Assembly (NCBI RefSeq): GCF_034702125.1
Contig: NC_085868.1
Span: 27,301,201 to 27,365,200 of the forward strand
Direction of reading: 5' to 3'
From: Engraulis encrasicolus
Lineage: Eukaryota; Chordata; Actinopteri; Clupeiformes; Engraulidae
Length of the DNA stretch: 64,000 nucleotides
A model generated the notes under the pieces. It made no database searches and was not told the origin of the DNA. It was given only the letters and a program-made list of their open reading frames with translations. The stretch's first letter is position 1, and each line of letters opens with the position of its first letter. Below, piece by piece: positions 1 to 12,330 of this stretch. Made by a program: the position numbers and the translations under genes.

Positions 1-140
1 AACTACGCCGCCGACCCAGGTTCGATTCCTGGCCCGGGTCCTTGGCCTGCCCTTCCCTGTCTTTCTCTCCCCACTTGCTTCCTGTCTCTACTTCACTGTC
101 CTGTCTGAGACAAACAATAAAGGCTTGCAAAGCCCCCAAA
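1..140 (+). repeat. tRNA-derived SINE, 3' part
   Basis: A B-box (GGTTCGATTCC, 19-29) is followed by the CTTCCTGTCTCTACTTCACT body and an A-rich tail. It matches the complete copy at 27872-28056; the 5' end is cut by the window edge. Confidence 0.75.
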
Positions 141-295
141 AAATACTTAAAAAAAAAGACCAAAACCAAGTTGTCTCTTGAACAAACCAAGTGGCTGCAG
201 TGGATTAGGCGCTTCAGGTCCACTAAGCATGTGGTGACATGGTGGGAAAAGCCTCATAAAATGAACAACACCTCCCCTCGCAGTGTTGGAAGTTG

Positions 296-595
296 TGAAG
301 TGAAGTGAAAGCCCATTGGGAAACTCCCATTGTCATTGTGACACAGCACTCCACAGCACACAAGTGAACACTGCACACTACACACAACGAAATTGCATTT
401 ATGCCTCACCCGTGCAAGGGGGAAGCCCTCAATGCCGCCCATATAGGGAGCAGTGCGGCGGGACGGTACCATGCTCAGGGTACCTCAGTCATGGAGGAGG
501 ATGGGGGAGAGCACTGATTGATTACTCCCCCGGGATTCGGACCGGCAGCCCTAACTTGTTATGTACCGAGCCTAATGCCCTAATTGCCTGGTTAA
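296..595. repeat. dispersed repeat, family A
   Basis: Begins GTGAAAGCCCATTGGGAAAC and ends in a tRNA-like segment. The same sequence recurs at 42411-42685, and a partial inverted piece lies at about 36838-36905. Confidence 0.75.
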
Positions 596-604
596 CACCA
601 GACC

Positions 605-1870
605 TAATCACAAGTGAGAAGTGTCTTTCAGATCGAAACGATTGTGTAGAACTAAAGGCAGTATGGGAGTTCCCAGGCTAATGCCCTAAGCCCCAAGTTT
701 CTATCTAATGAGCGTTGGAACCTCCATGCACTTTTATATACACAATATAAACTCAGGGTACATTTTAGCAGACCAAAGTTCTTGCATGTTTTATTATTAC
801 AATGTTATGTTTTGTCAAGCATTACTCAAGGTTCACCTATAAATTGACCTTCAGTGAGAGTGGGAATGTGTACAGCATTCTGTCTCTCTGCCTGTGCATG
901 TGTGTGTGTTTGAGTGAGGAATTATTTTCGCCAAAAGACTTGGAAATACTGCAAAGGCATGGATAGTATACTATGCTCTACACCCAACAGTTGAAGAAAC
1001 ATTAACATCAGAAATAGCAATACAAAATATAAATGGCGATGCCAGATACTGTATCCAAGAATAGGGTAGAAGATAATGTAGACTACTCACCAGTGTGGAG
1101 TGAAATAAAGGCAGAGAGAAAGGGTGGTTAGTTAAGGTAAGAGGTAAGGTGGGGAAAGGGAGGCGTGGGAAAGTAGTCAGTAATCTTGAAGAGGCTGTAA
1201 AAGCAATATTATTGCTGAAAGCCATTGATAAGCACTCCTTACGGTATAGGTGTTACTTAGAAGTTATGGCTGAACAAATTGTTATGCACATATTTTTTCC
1301 ACATATGCCAGCCCAGTCCCAACGTCCACAACTTCAATCCATATAACTGTTACTTATATATATAAAAAAAACAATCAATGATCTACTATCAAAGCACTGA
1401 ATAGAACAACAAATAAGTATTGCATTCACTTTGAGAATGTGGCCAAAGACTCTGTGGATTGTGGAATGTTATCTTAGCGGAAGAAACAGTCTCTAATGTT
1501 ATGCCATAGAGAATAATAGCGCTCTGTTCAAAACAATGGGCATTTCTTCAGGGCTCACTCCACTGCGCAGCAATCTGCCAAATCAACAATAAACTGAGTT
1601 TAGTGATTGTCCATTGATATAAAGGTACTACTTAGATATCCATCAGATTTTGCAGATACTGCTGCACATCATTTTCATTGCACGTTCTGTTGCACAAAAA
1701 GATTTAGTGAGTTTGGTTAATAATTTCAACATTCCGACTAAACGGGTCAGAAACACGCCAAACGCAAGTGGAAGACAACTGCACATAAATTGACATAGCC
1801 TATATTTCAGTGCAATTGAAAAAAAAGAGTAGCCCATTCACAATATTCCATTATCACACACGTGTACATT
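605..1870. other. intergenic, no gene recognised
   Basis: AT-rich sequence with only short open frames. No conserved protein, RNA gene or clear repeat was recognised. Confidence 0.5.
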
Positions 1871-1876
1871 AAAAAC

Positions 1877-2130
1877 TCACCTTATTCTGCGAAACCTCGG
1901 ACAGGGCAAACCATTGTGCCGGTTAGTAGGCTACTACAACCTCTTCACAGTCGCTCTCGCGCTAGACTCGTTCCATCCCGCATTACAGAAGACAGTTGAG
2001 GAGAGCGTCTGTACAGGTGTTCAAATGCGCGCTCGTGGAGCTCAGATTCCTGTGGAGACTTTAACATCGTGACGTCACACTCCCAGACGAGGCTACGCGA
2101 CGCTGTAGCCTTCTTCATGGCGTCTCTGAC
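1877..2130 (-). promoter_or_regulatory. possible minus-strand promoter and first exon
   Basis: This stretch is richer in CpG than its surroundings, has a perfect CRE palindrome TGACGTCA at 2070-2077, and on the minus strand reaches a consensus donor (AATAAG|GTGAGTTTTT, near 1877-1883). It could be the first exon of a gene running left out of the window. No coding sequence was recognised. Confidence 0.25.
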
Positions 2131-2697
2131 CGAAGTGATTAGTTGAGGTAGAATTTCAACTTTTAGTCACATTTGATGAAATCACATAAATAGGCAACTT
2201 GACCAAAAAGTATTTGCATGTTGAATATGTCTACAAGGTTTAATTACATTGAATTAGGCCTATCCGTTCCAGAGGTAGGCTACTCAGACTCAGTTTGAAA
2301 AGCTGCAGGGAAAATATAACAACAACAAAAAAAACCCAGCAAAGTTACTTAAATCAAGCTCATCCATGCGCACATAGGAAGGAACTAGAATTTCAGATAC
2401 AGAGTGATGAGCCAAGTAACCAGTGTCCTCTGGTGCAAGTCGACCTGTAAACAGAAACCTCAGCCCACTGGAGCTGCACTCAAAGTCTTTCTGCACGATA
2501 GAGGTGCCCCTTCATCTCATAAACAAATGCCCACATGTGTGCCAAGGGGCAAAGAGCTTGCATGGTCTCTCCCTGACAGTGGTCTTCTTTCAGCCTGCAC
2601 TCCCCGGCAGCTCCCACCATATAGGGTTTCCTTTCCTTAATGGTCCCCCTGCCATGGCACACTGAGTGACTGGTGAAGAACAGAGAATGCCATGAAG

Positions 2698-2922
2698 CAG
2701 TGGTTCTCAAACTTTTTCAGACCAAGGGCCACTTTGTCCCGCCAAAAATATTCAGGGAGCACCTGAATTGACAGTTGATGGATGCTTTTGACACTGATCA
2801 TTTCGATGCAGATCACTTACTGTGATTAAAATATGACTTCAGCTTTGTTTAGTCTTGGAAAGTAGAATTCCCCTCGCGGACCACCTGAGCTCTGTCCCCG
2901 GACCACACTTTGAGAATCACTG
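2698..2922. mobile_element. hAT-type MITE
   Basis: Inverted ends CAGTGGTTCTCAAACTTT and CTTTGAGAATCACTG. The 8-bp flanks CCATGAAG and GCATGGAG are an imperfect target duplication. Confidence 0.7.
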
Positions 2923-3434
2923 GCATGGAGGGAATACAGGTTGTAAGAACTCCTGCAACTCTTCTGCAATCAGCAAGTCAGTAAGGTGTGTTCATAGAAT
3001 ACATGTGTGTTCCATAGAATGCATGTGTTCATTCTTGCAGTAGTTTGATTGCGACCATAAAAAACGGTGGTGAAAAGACATGAAAATGATTCTTTGTTAA
3101 CATGCAAAAGAGGGATTAAGCCGGGATCAGTTACATTTGGCCACATAGTCTATCTGACAATGGACTGCAGGAAAATTGGCTATTTATGCACTGAGCAAAC
3201 ACAAAGTCCTCTCTGTGTACACCACAGTAGATCTATTCCTATTGGGAAATGTCTGCCTGTCTTGCAAGGGCTCTCTCTTTCCCACTCCGATTTCTCTGAT
3301 GGCTCTGTGGATTACAATAGTGGACACCGGACAAAAGAAGTAGCCAGAGAGCCAGTCCAAGAGGAGGATAAATGGATTGACCAGGGCCCCCCCCCCGCCA
3401 AGCCTTTCCTTATTTAAAATAATAAATTGGGGGT

Positions 3435-3592
3435 CATTTTTTGTCTTTATTTGATAGGACAGTGAAGACTTTGACAGGACGCGAGTTCGGAGAGAGAGAC
3501 AGGCAAGGGTCAGCAAAGGACCCGACAGGAATCAAACCCGGGTCAGCTGCGCAGCAGGGGAGTGCCCTACTGTTAGCACCACGATAGGGCCC
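3435..3592 (-). repeat. tRNA-derived SINE, minus strand
   Basis: Reverse copy of the same SINE: T-rich start, GACAGTGAAGA body, and an inverted B-box (GGAATCAAACCCGGG). Confidence 0.65.
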
Positions 3593-4154
3593 TTGGGGTC
3601 CTTTTCTTCTCATCAAACTATCGGGGATGGGTCCTCTCAAGACAGATTTCGACAGCAGTAGCACGTTCAGTCACTGAATTTGTGACAGGCCTGGGATTTA
3701 CTAAGTGTTCACAGAATGGTAAGAGGCAATGATGATACCCCCTCCTTGGCGTTGAAATAAGACAGTAATAGAGAAGACAAACAAGGGTTTTGTTTTAGCT
3801 GTGAGTTTTTAAAGGACTGTATATTTAAGGCCAAGTTGAGATAGCCTGCTCACCACTGACAGTATTTAAGTGCGGTTGCATGATGTCAGACTAACTTAGC
3901 TTCACATCTGATAAAGAAAACAATTTGAGGACATTGGGAAGTCAACTATAATGAACAGTAGAATGTCTTTACTGCTAGTAGACCTCAGCGACTATTTTCC
4001 TTTTACAATATGCTTGTCCATCAGAGTGAGAGTAATAGATTGCCAGGAGAGAGTGGAAAAGAATGTGACACGTCTTCAGGACCATGGACAGCGCCAGTCA
4101 TTAGGAACATTTAAAGAAGTCCAGTGGTATTATTACCAAGTGATATTAGGGTTA

Positions 4155-4483
4155 AAGAATCAAGTCCATTTGGAGTGCTACCAGGAACTTTGTTAAAACT
4201 TTGTAAAGATGGTGCTCTTTGGTGACAGGCTTAGTTCATTTTTTTTTAAGTAGAATACCAAGGCACTCATCTTCTTTGTAGTTAAAATGCCTTTATTTTA
4301 ATGGGCAGAACATAATTAAAACTCTTCGACGTGTTTCGACATGAAGCCTTTGTCAGTGACTTCCTGATGAAGGTTTCATGTAGAAACGCGTCAAAGTGTT
4401 TTAATTATGTTTTGCCCATTAAAATAAAGGCATTTTAACTACAAAGAAGATGAGTGCCTTGGTATTCTACATTTTAAAAAAAA
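4155..4483. mobile_element. insertion containing a foldback, flanked by 14-bp direct repeat
   Basis: TGATATTAGGGTTA occurs immediately before (4141-4154) and after (4484-4497). The insert ends in an A-run and contains a long inverted repeat, arms 4250-4320 and 4405-4470 approximately (GTAGAATACCAAGGCACTCA and its complement), with an ACGCGTCAAAG core. Confidence 0.7.
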
Positions 4484-4528
4484 TGATATTAGGGTTAGTT
4501 TCTGTATGGACAGGGAGGTTCCATAGAA

Positions 4529-4893
4529 CAGTGGTTCCCAACCTATGGGTCGGGACCCAACTTATGGGTCGCCAAAGATCCACAGGGGGTCGCGGAGCCC
4601 TCTTGATTTTAAGGGGTTTCATTTGAAATATATATAGCCCATGATGATTAGCCTAAATGACAAAGCATTTAACTAATACATGCATAGAAGCAGCAAATTG
4701 TAAGTGGTACATTAAACATGTATTCTATATTTGACCAAAGACGAATTGAGGAATAGAATAACTAAAATTAGTTTTCCCAGGAAACAGAGGGCATCTTGTG
4801 ACTCCGTCTTGTGCGGGCGCTCGCGTGGTTGGGTCACCAAAGCTCACAATAGTAAAAACATGGGTCCCTTAAGAAAAAGGTTGGGAACCACTG
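4529..4893. mobile_element. hAT MITE with perfect 8-bp target duplication
   Basis: Ends CAGTGGTTCCCAACCT and AGGTTGGGAACCACTG; duplication CCATAGAA at 4521-4528 and 4894-4901. Confidence 0.92.
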
Positions 4894-5107
4894 CCATAGA
4901 ACATATCCCCTTCGTCCCTTCCCCAGTCCTCCTCAGCCTAGACAGCGTGCACTATGTTCTTCAGTTAGAACCTAAATGTTTTCTGAGGAACCTATAGTGA
5001 CAAAACATTTATCGGAAGACCCCCACATTCCAAAATAAATTTCCTCAAAGAACCTTTGGATTCTGGTTCTTTGAGGAAACCTCAAGAATTCAAGAACTTG
5101 GAACTTG

Positions 5108-5312
5108 AAACGTTTTTGAATACCCCCTGGACCTCATCCTAAGCCCCCCAACGCCCCCTTGACCTCACCATAAGCTTGTCAACACCCCCCTTAGTATAAA
5201 AAAAAGACTATTGTCCCCAATGACAACTAAGCAGTGGCCCCTCTCAACTGTATCCTTGTCAACGCCCCCCCTAGGGCTCCCCAACGCCCACCCCCGTTGA
5301 GAAACACTATTT
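5108..5312. repeat. hAT-related repeat
   Basis: Repeats of CCCCCTTGACCTCA and CTTGTCAACGCCCCCC, ending GTTGAGAAACACT. It is a reverse relative of the element at 50169-50425. Confidence 0.55.
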
Positions 5313-5589
5313 TAGAGGTTCCCCCACAGTTATATGAGCTGAAGGTTCCTCTCTCAGGGGAACTTTTTAATTTGTTCAGAGTGGGAGCGGCGTGAACCTC
5401 GTGATTGCTCTGGATGCCAACTCTGGTCCTCCACCACCGCGCTACTCTGCTCATTGGTATGCTGCACGCAGGGCACCGGCGGGCGGCACACGCATCGGGA
5501 AGACTGCCATCCTCATCCCGGACGGAAGGGTCATGGATGGAGGCAGAAGCCACAGCTGTGCATGTCTGCATGTACATACTCACACACTT

Positions 5590-5621
<32 letters not shown>

Positions 5622-5667
5622 CGGAGAGAGGAACTGAATATAAATGAGTTATGAAATGAAGTGAAAT

Positions 5668-5794
<127 letters not shown>

Positions 5795-5883
5795 CCCATA
5801 CAGCACCCCCTTTCTTGTGGTATTCCTCTTGATCTTACCACTTGCCTTTGATCCATTACAGGAGTGCCATTTCAGCCTCATAA

Positions 5884-6365
5884 CATTGCATTGCATTACA
5901 TTTAGCTGATGTTTTTTCCGAAGCAATTCACTGTTATTGCAGGGTATTGGTTACAGCCCCTGGAGCAATGTGGGGTGAGATGTCCTACACAGTCTCACCC
6001 CAAGTAGTCAATTTTTGACTACTCAATTTTTGACACCCCAAGACTGCAATTCTTGGGTATTCCTTCCACGTCACATTTTGACTATGTCCTCAAAGGCGCC
6101 CCCTTGTGGCAGCATAACGTCATTGAGGTTAGGTTTAGGAATAGGTTTAGGGTTAGGCCACATAGTCAAAATGTGACGTGGAAGGAATACCCAAGACGTC
6201 AAAAAATGCCGTCTGGTCCAAGGTAGTCAGAAATTGACTACTTGGGGTGAGACTGCGTTGAGATGTCTTGCTCAAGGGTACTTCCTCATTACGTGTATAT
6301 ACAGTAGTGATTAGGGTGGGATTCAAACCTGCACCCATCTGATTTCAAGACAAACCCCCTAACCA
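5884..6365. repeat. dispersed repeat family D (CATTACATTTAGCTGATG type), interrupted
   Basis: Starts CATTACATTTAGCTGATG, has TATTGGTTACAGCCCCTGG in the middle, and ends with GGGATTCAAACCTGCACCC and CCCCTAACC. It is split by the MITE at 5985-6258. Other copies: 21058-21265, 28785-28985 (inverted), 49702-49886. Confidence 0.8.
5985..6258. mobile_element. MITE nested in family D, 9-bp target duplication
   Basis: The host sequence TGAGATGTC is duplicated at 5976-5984 and 6259-6267. Terminal inverted repeats share CAGTCTCACCCCAAGTAGTC. An internal perfect inverted repeat of about 34 bp (TTGGGTATTCCTTCCACG and on) can form a hairpin. A 9-bp duplication suggests a Mutator-type source. Confidence 0.82.
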
Positions 6366-6416
6366 ATAAGGTGATGATACACAGAGAAATGTCGCCATGG
6401 CAACTGATTGCCTCCA

Positions 6417-6444
6417 AATGAATGAATGAATGAATGAATGAATG

Positions 6445-6509
<65 letters not shown>
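6417..6509. repeat. (AATG)n then (AATC)n microsatellite
   Basis: The tetranucleotide run changes by a single-base switch from AATG to AATC units near 6447. Confidence 0.95.
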
Positions 6510-6510
<1 letters not shown>

Positions 6511-6841
6511 ATAGCACATTATCATACATAAATGTCAATGTGCTTAAGAGTAGAAAAAAGAGAAGAAAAAGAAACTACATTGTGTTATAGATTGTATGTA
6601 ATTAACTATCACCAAAGGCAGATGAGAATAAAGCTGTTTTTAATTTCTTTTTAAAACAATATACTGTTGGGGCAGTTCTAATTTGGACAGAAAGTTGGTT
6701 CCAGCATTTTGCATAATGGCTAAATGCCATTTCACCCTGTCTAGACGTGACCTGATGGAATAGAAAAGTTGTCTGCTGCTGATCTCTCTTCGATAAAATG
6801 TCATAGTGATTAGTCCAAACAAAATAGTATCGTACAGTGTT

Positions 6842-7160
6842 TTTCACTGGGGTCGGGACCCATTTGGGGTCACCTGGAATTCGCATGGGGTCGCCTGAAA
6901 TGTCTGAAAGTGAAAAAAGAATAGGCCTACTAATAAATATTACTAATTAACATAAGTATTCAATATTCTCTTTGAAACACCATGTACTCTTAGTAATCTT
7001 AGAATACCATACAGTTAATATATATAGGTTTAATACCCTACTACAAGATATGTAACTCAGTCATGTTTTAATTTTTGTCTTGAAAAATGTGCATGGGGTC
7101 CCCAGAAATATGCGATGTCAAAATAGGGTCCCATGGTTCCCAAGGTTGGAAACCACCGGG
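6842..7160. mobile_element. degenerate hAT MITE
   Basis: GGGTCGGGACCCATTTGGGG at one end and GGTTCCCAAGGTTGGAAACC at the other; related to 4529-4893. The target duplication is imperfect. Confidence 0.5.
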
Positions 7161-7224
7161 ATAGTATGTACTGTATGACTCTAATTTATTTCCTTCTTTC
7201 TTCCCTGTTTCCTTTCTTTTTGCA

Positions 7225-7312
7225 ATTGTTTATTTTTGTGAAGCACATTGAGTTGCATTTGTGTATGAAATGCGCTATACAAATAAACTTGCCTTGCCTT
7301 GCCTTGCCTTGT
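7225..7312 (+). repeat. LINE 3' tail
   Basis: GAAGCACATTGAGTTGCATT, GAAATGCGCTATACAAATAA and a (CTTGC)n tail, the usual 3' end of fish non-LTR elements. A similar tail is at 23500-23612. Confidence 0.7.
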
Positions 7313-7683
7313 ATATCGTTGACCAGACATATTGCTCAAAAAAGTTACCCTATGTATCATCATCCTTGGGCCGCAACTTCAGTTTCACCTGTCTGGCTGG
7401 TTTATTGCCATATTGTAGCCTATTTGAGGAAATGCGTCCGCTGGCAGGCCGTTCATGCATTGCTGGAAAGACTTCAGTAAATCATAACAACAACATTGCT
7501 ATGATATTACCGAGAACCTAGTGACTAGTGACTAAGATAAAGACGGACTTGGTCATTACAATTTTGGTGACAGTAAGGTTATAACATAGGCTCTGTGTAA
7601 AGGGTTCAAGCCACCCTTCCACAATTTTGTCTGTTCCTCACATTTTTTGTTTCTCTGGCATTTACCATTTCCTTTTTGTTTCT

Positions 7684-7760
7684 ACCCTTTCAAGTTCAAG
7701 TTCAAGTTCAAGGAGTTTATTGTCATTGTCAATGAAGTCAACGAAATTGTGGGTGGAGCA
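7684..7760 (+). repeat. non-LTR retroelement tail
   Basis: CAAGTTCAAGTTCAAG run followed by GGAGTTTATTGTCATTGTC, a common fish retroelement end. Confidence 0.5.
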
Positions 7761-7949
7761 ACAACACTGCGTAGTTTGAAGTAGGCCTATAGAAGTAACC
7801 AAAAAGAAGTAGTCCAATAAAGTCTAAAATTCATGAAGTATATCATGAAGTATAATAAATTAAAGTAAATAATAGTAATAATATGAGTATTAACAAATTA
7901 ACCCTCCATTTCCTTTCCTTTCCCTTGCCCATTCTCTCTCCACTACCCT

Positions 7950-7969
7950 TTATACCTCTCTCTCTCTCT

Positions 7970-8014
<45 letters not shown>

Positions 8015-8280
8015 TCTCTCTCTACCTCTCTTTCTCTCTCTCCCCAACCTCTATCTCCCACTGTGTATTTATCTGTCTGTCTCTCTCTCGCCACCTACTT
8101 CTCCACCCCCCCCCCATCTCTCTCTCCACCTTCTCCCTCCACCTCTCGCTCTCTCTCTCTCCTCTTTCTCTCTCCTCTCCCCCTCTCTCTCACCCTTCAT
8201 GTCTGTCTCTCTGTCTCTCTCTCCTCTCTCTCTCTCCTCTCCCCCCTCTCTCTCTCACACCCTTCTGTCTGTCTCTCTGA
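7950..8280. repeat. CT-rich low-complexity tract
   Basis: More than 300 bases of (TC)n with CCC interruptions on the plus strand. Apparent Ser/Leu-rich reading frames are artefacts of this. Confidence 0.95.
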
Positions 8281-9130
8281 GACCTGCCGCTCGCTCGGTC
8301 ACATGTCGGGTGGTGGTGGGCCCTTGCTCCTCTGCCTGCTGACCTGTGGGGCACGCTCTCACACTGGACTCTCTTGTTCTGACCCTGGCTCTCGCTCCGG
8401 CTCACAGCAGCCCCGCTCCCTCGCTCGCTCACTCACTCACTCATTGGCTCAGCCGAGGCCACTTTAACAAACACTATGTTCTGTTTCACTGAGTTCGGCC
8501 CCTGGCCCGCCAGCCAATGGTGAGATAGATTTACCCCCCATGGCCCATTAATTAGTGTCTTTGTTTTGCTCTGCATCTGCTCTGCTGCTTGGGAACGTAT
8601 GTTTGGCAGCTGTCCTGATCCCCCCCACACACACACACACTTTTTTTAAACAAAACTGTATGTTTGTCAATGTATCATCCATTACTCATTGAATGTATTG
8701 CTATATATTTTTAATCATATTCCCAAATCATCCATCCATTATCCAACTTGCTCCCTTCAATTTCCAAAATGTTTTTTCCCATTCCCAATGCTCTCTCCAA
8801 AAATGTTTTTTTTTTTTTTTAACATGTGTGCAGAACTGAAAATATGCATTGTTGAGAGGGGAGGCCACCTGCCACTTGGGGAGCAGAGAAAAAAAAGTCT
8901 GATTTAATGACAACAAAAGTTACACAATATGAGAAGGCACCTTACAGCACAGCAATCATTTTTGGGATGATATTTGTTTCAAACGATAAACCCATACCCC
9001 AATGAAGTGGCTAGGAAAAAATATGTGTCTTCAGGTATTGAGAAGTCAAAGGTAGAGTCATCCAGACAATTCTGTGTTGGAGGTGGCAGGAATTCTACTT
9101 TAAGATGCACCAGGAAATACTGTGCGGTAT
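8281..9130. other. intergenic, no gene recognised
   Basis: Mixed composition with poly(T) at 8808-8821; no conserved coding or RNA feature was recognised. Confidence 0.45.
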
Positions 9131-9410
9131 AAAAATTAAAAGTTCCCTTACGTTTGCCATTGTGGAGGAACCCCCAAAAGTTCCCTGAGGAATCTAAAAG
9201 TTCTCTGAGGAGGTTGAAGGTCAGAGAACATAGTAACCCAAAGATTATTTGAGGAACCCCTTGATTGTCGTTTGTGGGAGAACCCCTAGGTTCTTGAAGG
9301 AACCTTTGGGTTCTTCACAGAACTTTTAGGTCCTTCAGTGAACTTTTTGTTTCCCCCATGATCCGACATGTTTCTTTGAGGAACCTTCAAATTGTTCAGT
9401 GCACAGTGCT
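9130..9410. repeat. dispersed repeat with AGGAACC/GGTTCTT units
   Basis: Multiple GAGGAACC, AGTTCCC and GGTTCTT segments in both orientations; a shorter relative is at 5036-5100. Confidence 0.5.
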
Positions 9411-9418
9411 CTGCGGAT

Positions 9419-10388
9419 GCAACATGATCTCACAGATATTTTGTGAAATGAACACGGACCAATGTGACACAAAATCTGTGGCAGTTTGTCAAAATTCTGT
9501 GATCACGCTTTCTTTCTGTCATGGTCACAGAACTGCTTTCTGTGATGAGCCCATGTAAGTGTTCTATTTTCTCATAGCATATGCCCTCACAGTCTTACCT
9601 TTCAATTCATGTTCTCTCAGGATTTTTCTAATTTAAAAAAATGTATCGAAAAACATTTCTTACTGCAGACCCGGCTGCAGAACCAAGTTGTTGGACGGGC
9701 ATTTGATGGAGTATGGGGGGGCACCTTGGCGGGTGGTATGGGGCTCCTCCCCCAGAAAATTGTGCATTTTAACCAAATTGTGGGCTCAGTTTCAACTCTA
9801 CGGAACAGTGCTTTTGTTTCTAAATATGGGACAATCCTATTATTTCAAGGGATCTCTGTTCACTTATTATTTCACATTTAGGTCTACTGACAATGTCTAA
9901 ATAGTGTAGCCTATTCCTTTATTTCTTTATTAGGGCTATGGTGGTTAAGCATTGGTGGCATTTTAACGTGTACTTTTTATTACGGTATTTAGAAAAATAA
10001 TACTAATTTGTTGCATATTAATGATCATATCAGCATGTTTAGGTGAATAGGCCCAGGTGAATGCCCCCCAATGCCCCCCGTGGCACCGGCCTTGTCTTAC
10101 TGACAGGCTAGGGTTAGGGACTGTTTTGGTCTGGGCACAACTTACATTGCTATAGATTTATTTGTTTTAGTAAGAGAATTTGGGATCGACTGACTCGAAA
10201 AGGTAGGCTACTTCACCACTGGTTTGTCAGTTTTATAATGATAGACTTAACATGCTGTTTGAACATAAAGAACTCATGGGAAGAACTTCCGTGAACATGG
10301 AAATTTGGCAAAATCTGCGAATCTGCCACAGATTTCGTTTCCCAAGGCTCCGTGTTCCTGTCACAGAATTCTGTGAGATCAGGTTGTC
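9419..10388. mobile_element. long non-autonomous transposon with inverted ends
   Basis: The left end has TGATCTCACAGATATTTTGT and GAACACGGA; the right end is the near complement (TCCGTGTTCC and CACAGAATTCTGTGAGATCA). The interior of about 900 bp encodes nothing recognised. Confidence 0.6.
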
Positions 10389-10721
10389 TGAACCCGTGCC
10401 TTTGAGACACCTCCAGGCAACACTTCATGACAAGACTCTGGTCTTTACTGCAGGGCAGGGATCTGACCACAGGGTGGCAGCACTTTGACTCAGAATACTG
10501 TGCTTACTGTACTACATACGCACAATTTCATTCCTGCAGTTGCTCTTTCAGATCAGGTCATCACCAGTGGAGGGCTTCCAGTCAACTAGGGCAGGTCAAC
10601 TACGGCAGGAAGAGGGGTAACACATAGACTAGAGTTGTACCTACAATCAGGGTCACTAACATCCTTGACTGAGCCCTATCCAGTGCATACAATTGTCACA
10701 GTGTTAATCATTGCAGGGTTC

Positions 10722-10823
10722 CACATGACACAATGCAATGAGGACCCAATTCTGATGGGCACCCCTCATCCTGGGCCCAGCACAATAGACCCCTTTGCCC
10801 CACTCCCCCCTGTCAACTTCCCT
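10722..10823. mobile_element. hAT MITE family B fragment (GGGCCC type)
   Basis: Contains GGACCCAATTCTGATGGGC and CAACTTCCCTG, matching 36915-37070 and 45540-45694. Confidence 0.6.
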
Positions 10824-11472
10824 GTACAGTACACATTAGACATTAGTTAATGATAGATTGAAATCAATGTTAATGCTGTGAAGACACAAAAAATAAACAA
10901 TGTAATTACAAACTTGCAGGTGGCAAATGTATAGGTAGCCTAAATATTTGTTACATGCCAGGGAGAAAGTGACTCAAGATTTCTGGCAGCACCACTGCCT
11001 GTAAGTAGATATAAGATATTTTATCAATATTACCCATGAAGTTATTCTTTAAAGATATATATATTGTACCGATTGGACTGCTCCCTGCAAGTTGGGCATT
11101 AATTTGCTGCCAAGGTGGGTTACAAGTGAATGATTAACTATTACACAGAGTGAAAATGAACACAGAGGTTGTTTTTAACTTACAGTATAAAGACTCTCTT
11201 TACAAACAAAAAAACTGTCCCTATTGGTCACAACCTGAATAAACACGTGTAGTTCAAAGTCTGAAGTGCCTTGTTTTTTACATGCATATTTACACAAAAC
11301 AGCACACATTTACACTGAGATCACGATTTAATTTCAGTTTGTGGAGTATGGCGTGCTCTTATCCAGATAGTTTGTTGGCTTCTTGGGTTTGGGTGCTCTT
11401 TAGTCCAAGGTATAGTACTTCCAGGATCAAAAAATGAGAATAAATTCTCTGACTAAGGCACTCCAAATTAAA

Positions 11473-11570
11473 ATGTCTTTATTGATGTGACAGGTCCTAC
11501 ATGGACATATTAAAAACAAGGCCTTGTTTTTAATATGTCCATGTAGGACCTGTCACATCAATAAAGACAT
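11473..11570. repeat. 98-bp perfect palindrome
   Basis: The two 49-base arms are exact complements with no spacer (centre AAGG|CCTT at 11521/11522). The arms begin ATGTCTTTATTGATGTGACA. Confidence 0.95.
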
Positions 11571-11793
11571 CACGATTTAATTCTTTACAGCTACTGGCAA
11601 CACATTAACCATTCATACTGTATATCATTAATCTGACCGTGCAACATAGCTGTTACAGCCAGGCCTAGACTACACAGTTACAGTACAAGGCCTCAGAAAC
11701 AAATAAAGCTTGAAAGCAAAACACAATATAAAGCACTTGAATGCAATTTAAACATAGATTTGATTTTTTTTTTTTTATCTCATAGTGACTGTT

Positions 11794-11945
<152 letters not shown>

Positions 11946-12149
11946 ACTGTGTGTGTTGGTGCTCAGGCATATGCACTAGGAGGTGGTAGTACCATGATGC
12001 TGTTTGCTGGTTTTTCACTCCCCTCGCCAAAATAGCATGGGTCAGGAATTGAACTGGCAGCCCTCGGGCCACTCCATAACTGCTTGCCCATGACATCATG
12101 GTAATGCATTCCAAGCACTAGTCTTTTTTGCAACTAGCCATATGTCTCA

Positions 12150-12330
12150 CAATGTCACCTCTAGCCCCTTAATGCACGCCGTACCATCTGAGGCACGTTG
12201 TAATAGTCATTGAAAGGTTAATTACCATACTACTCTAATATGACATAACACAGGGCCTTTAGTAACGCACTACAACTCAGTCATTGCCATTCTGTTAACA
12301 ACAAATGTATAACGCTGTTTTAACTTGTTA
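12150..12330. repeat. dispersed repeat family C
   Basis: Contains TAGTCATTGAAAGGTTA and GTCATTGCCATTCTG. Other copies are at 22570-22935, 26416-27000, about 31780-31830, 32870-33010 (inverted) and 59510-59680 (inverted). Confidence 0.7.

Noticed and set aside
1149..1346. Open frame containing NLEEAVKAILLLKAIDK as a gene exon
   Set aside because: No recognised homolog, no clear splice context, and length expected by chance.
7883..8467. 194-codon Ser/Leu-rich frame
   Set aside because: It is produced by the CT-rich low-complexity tract.
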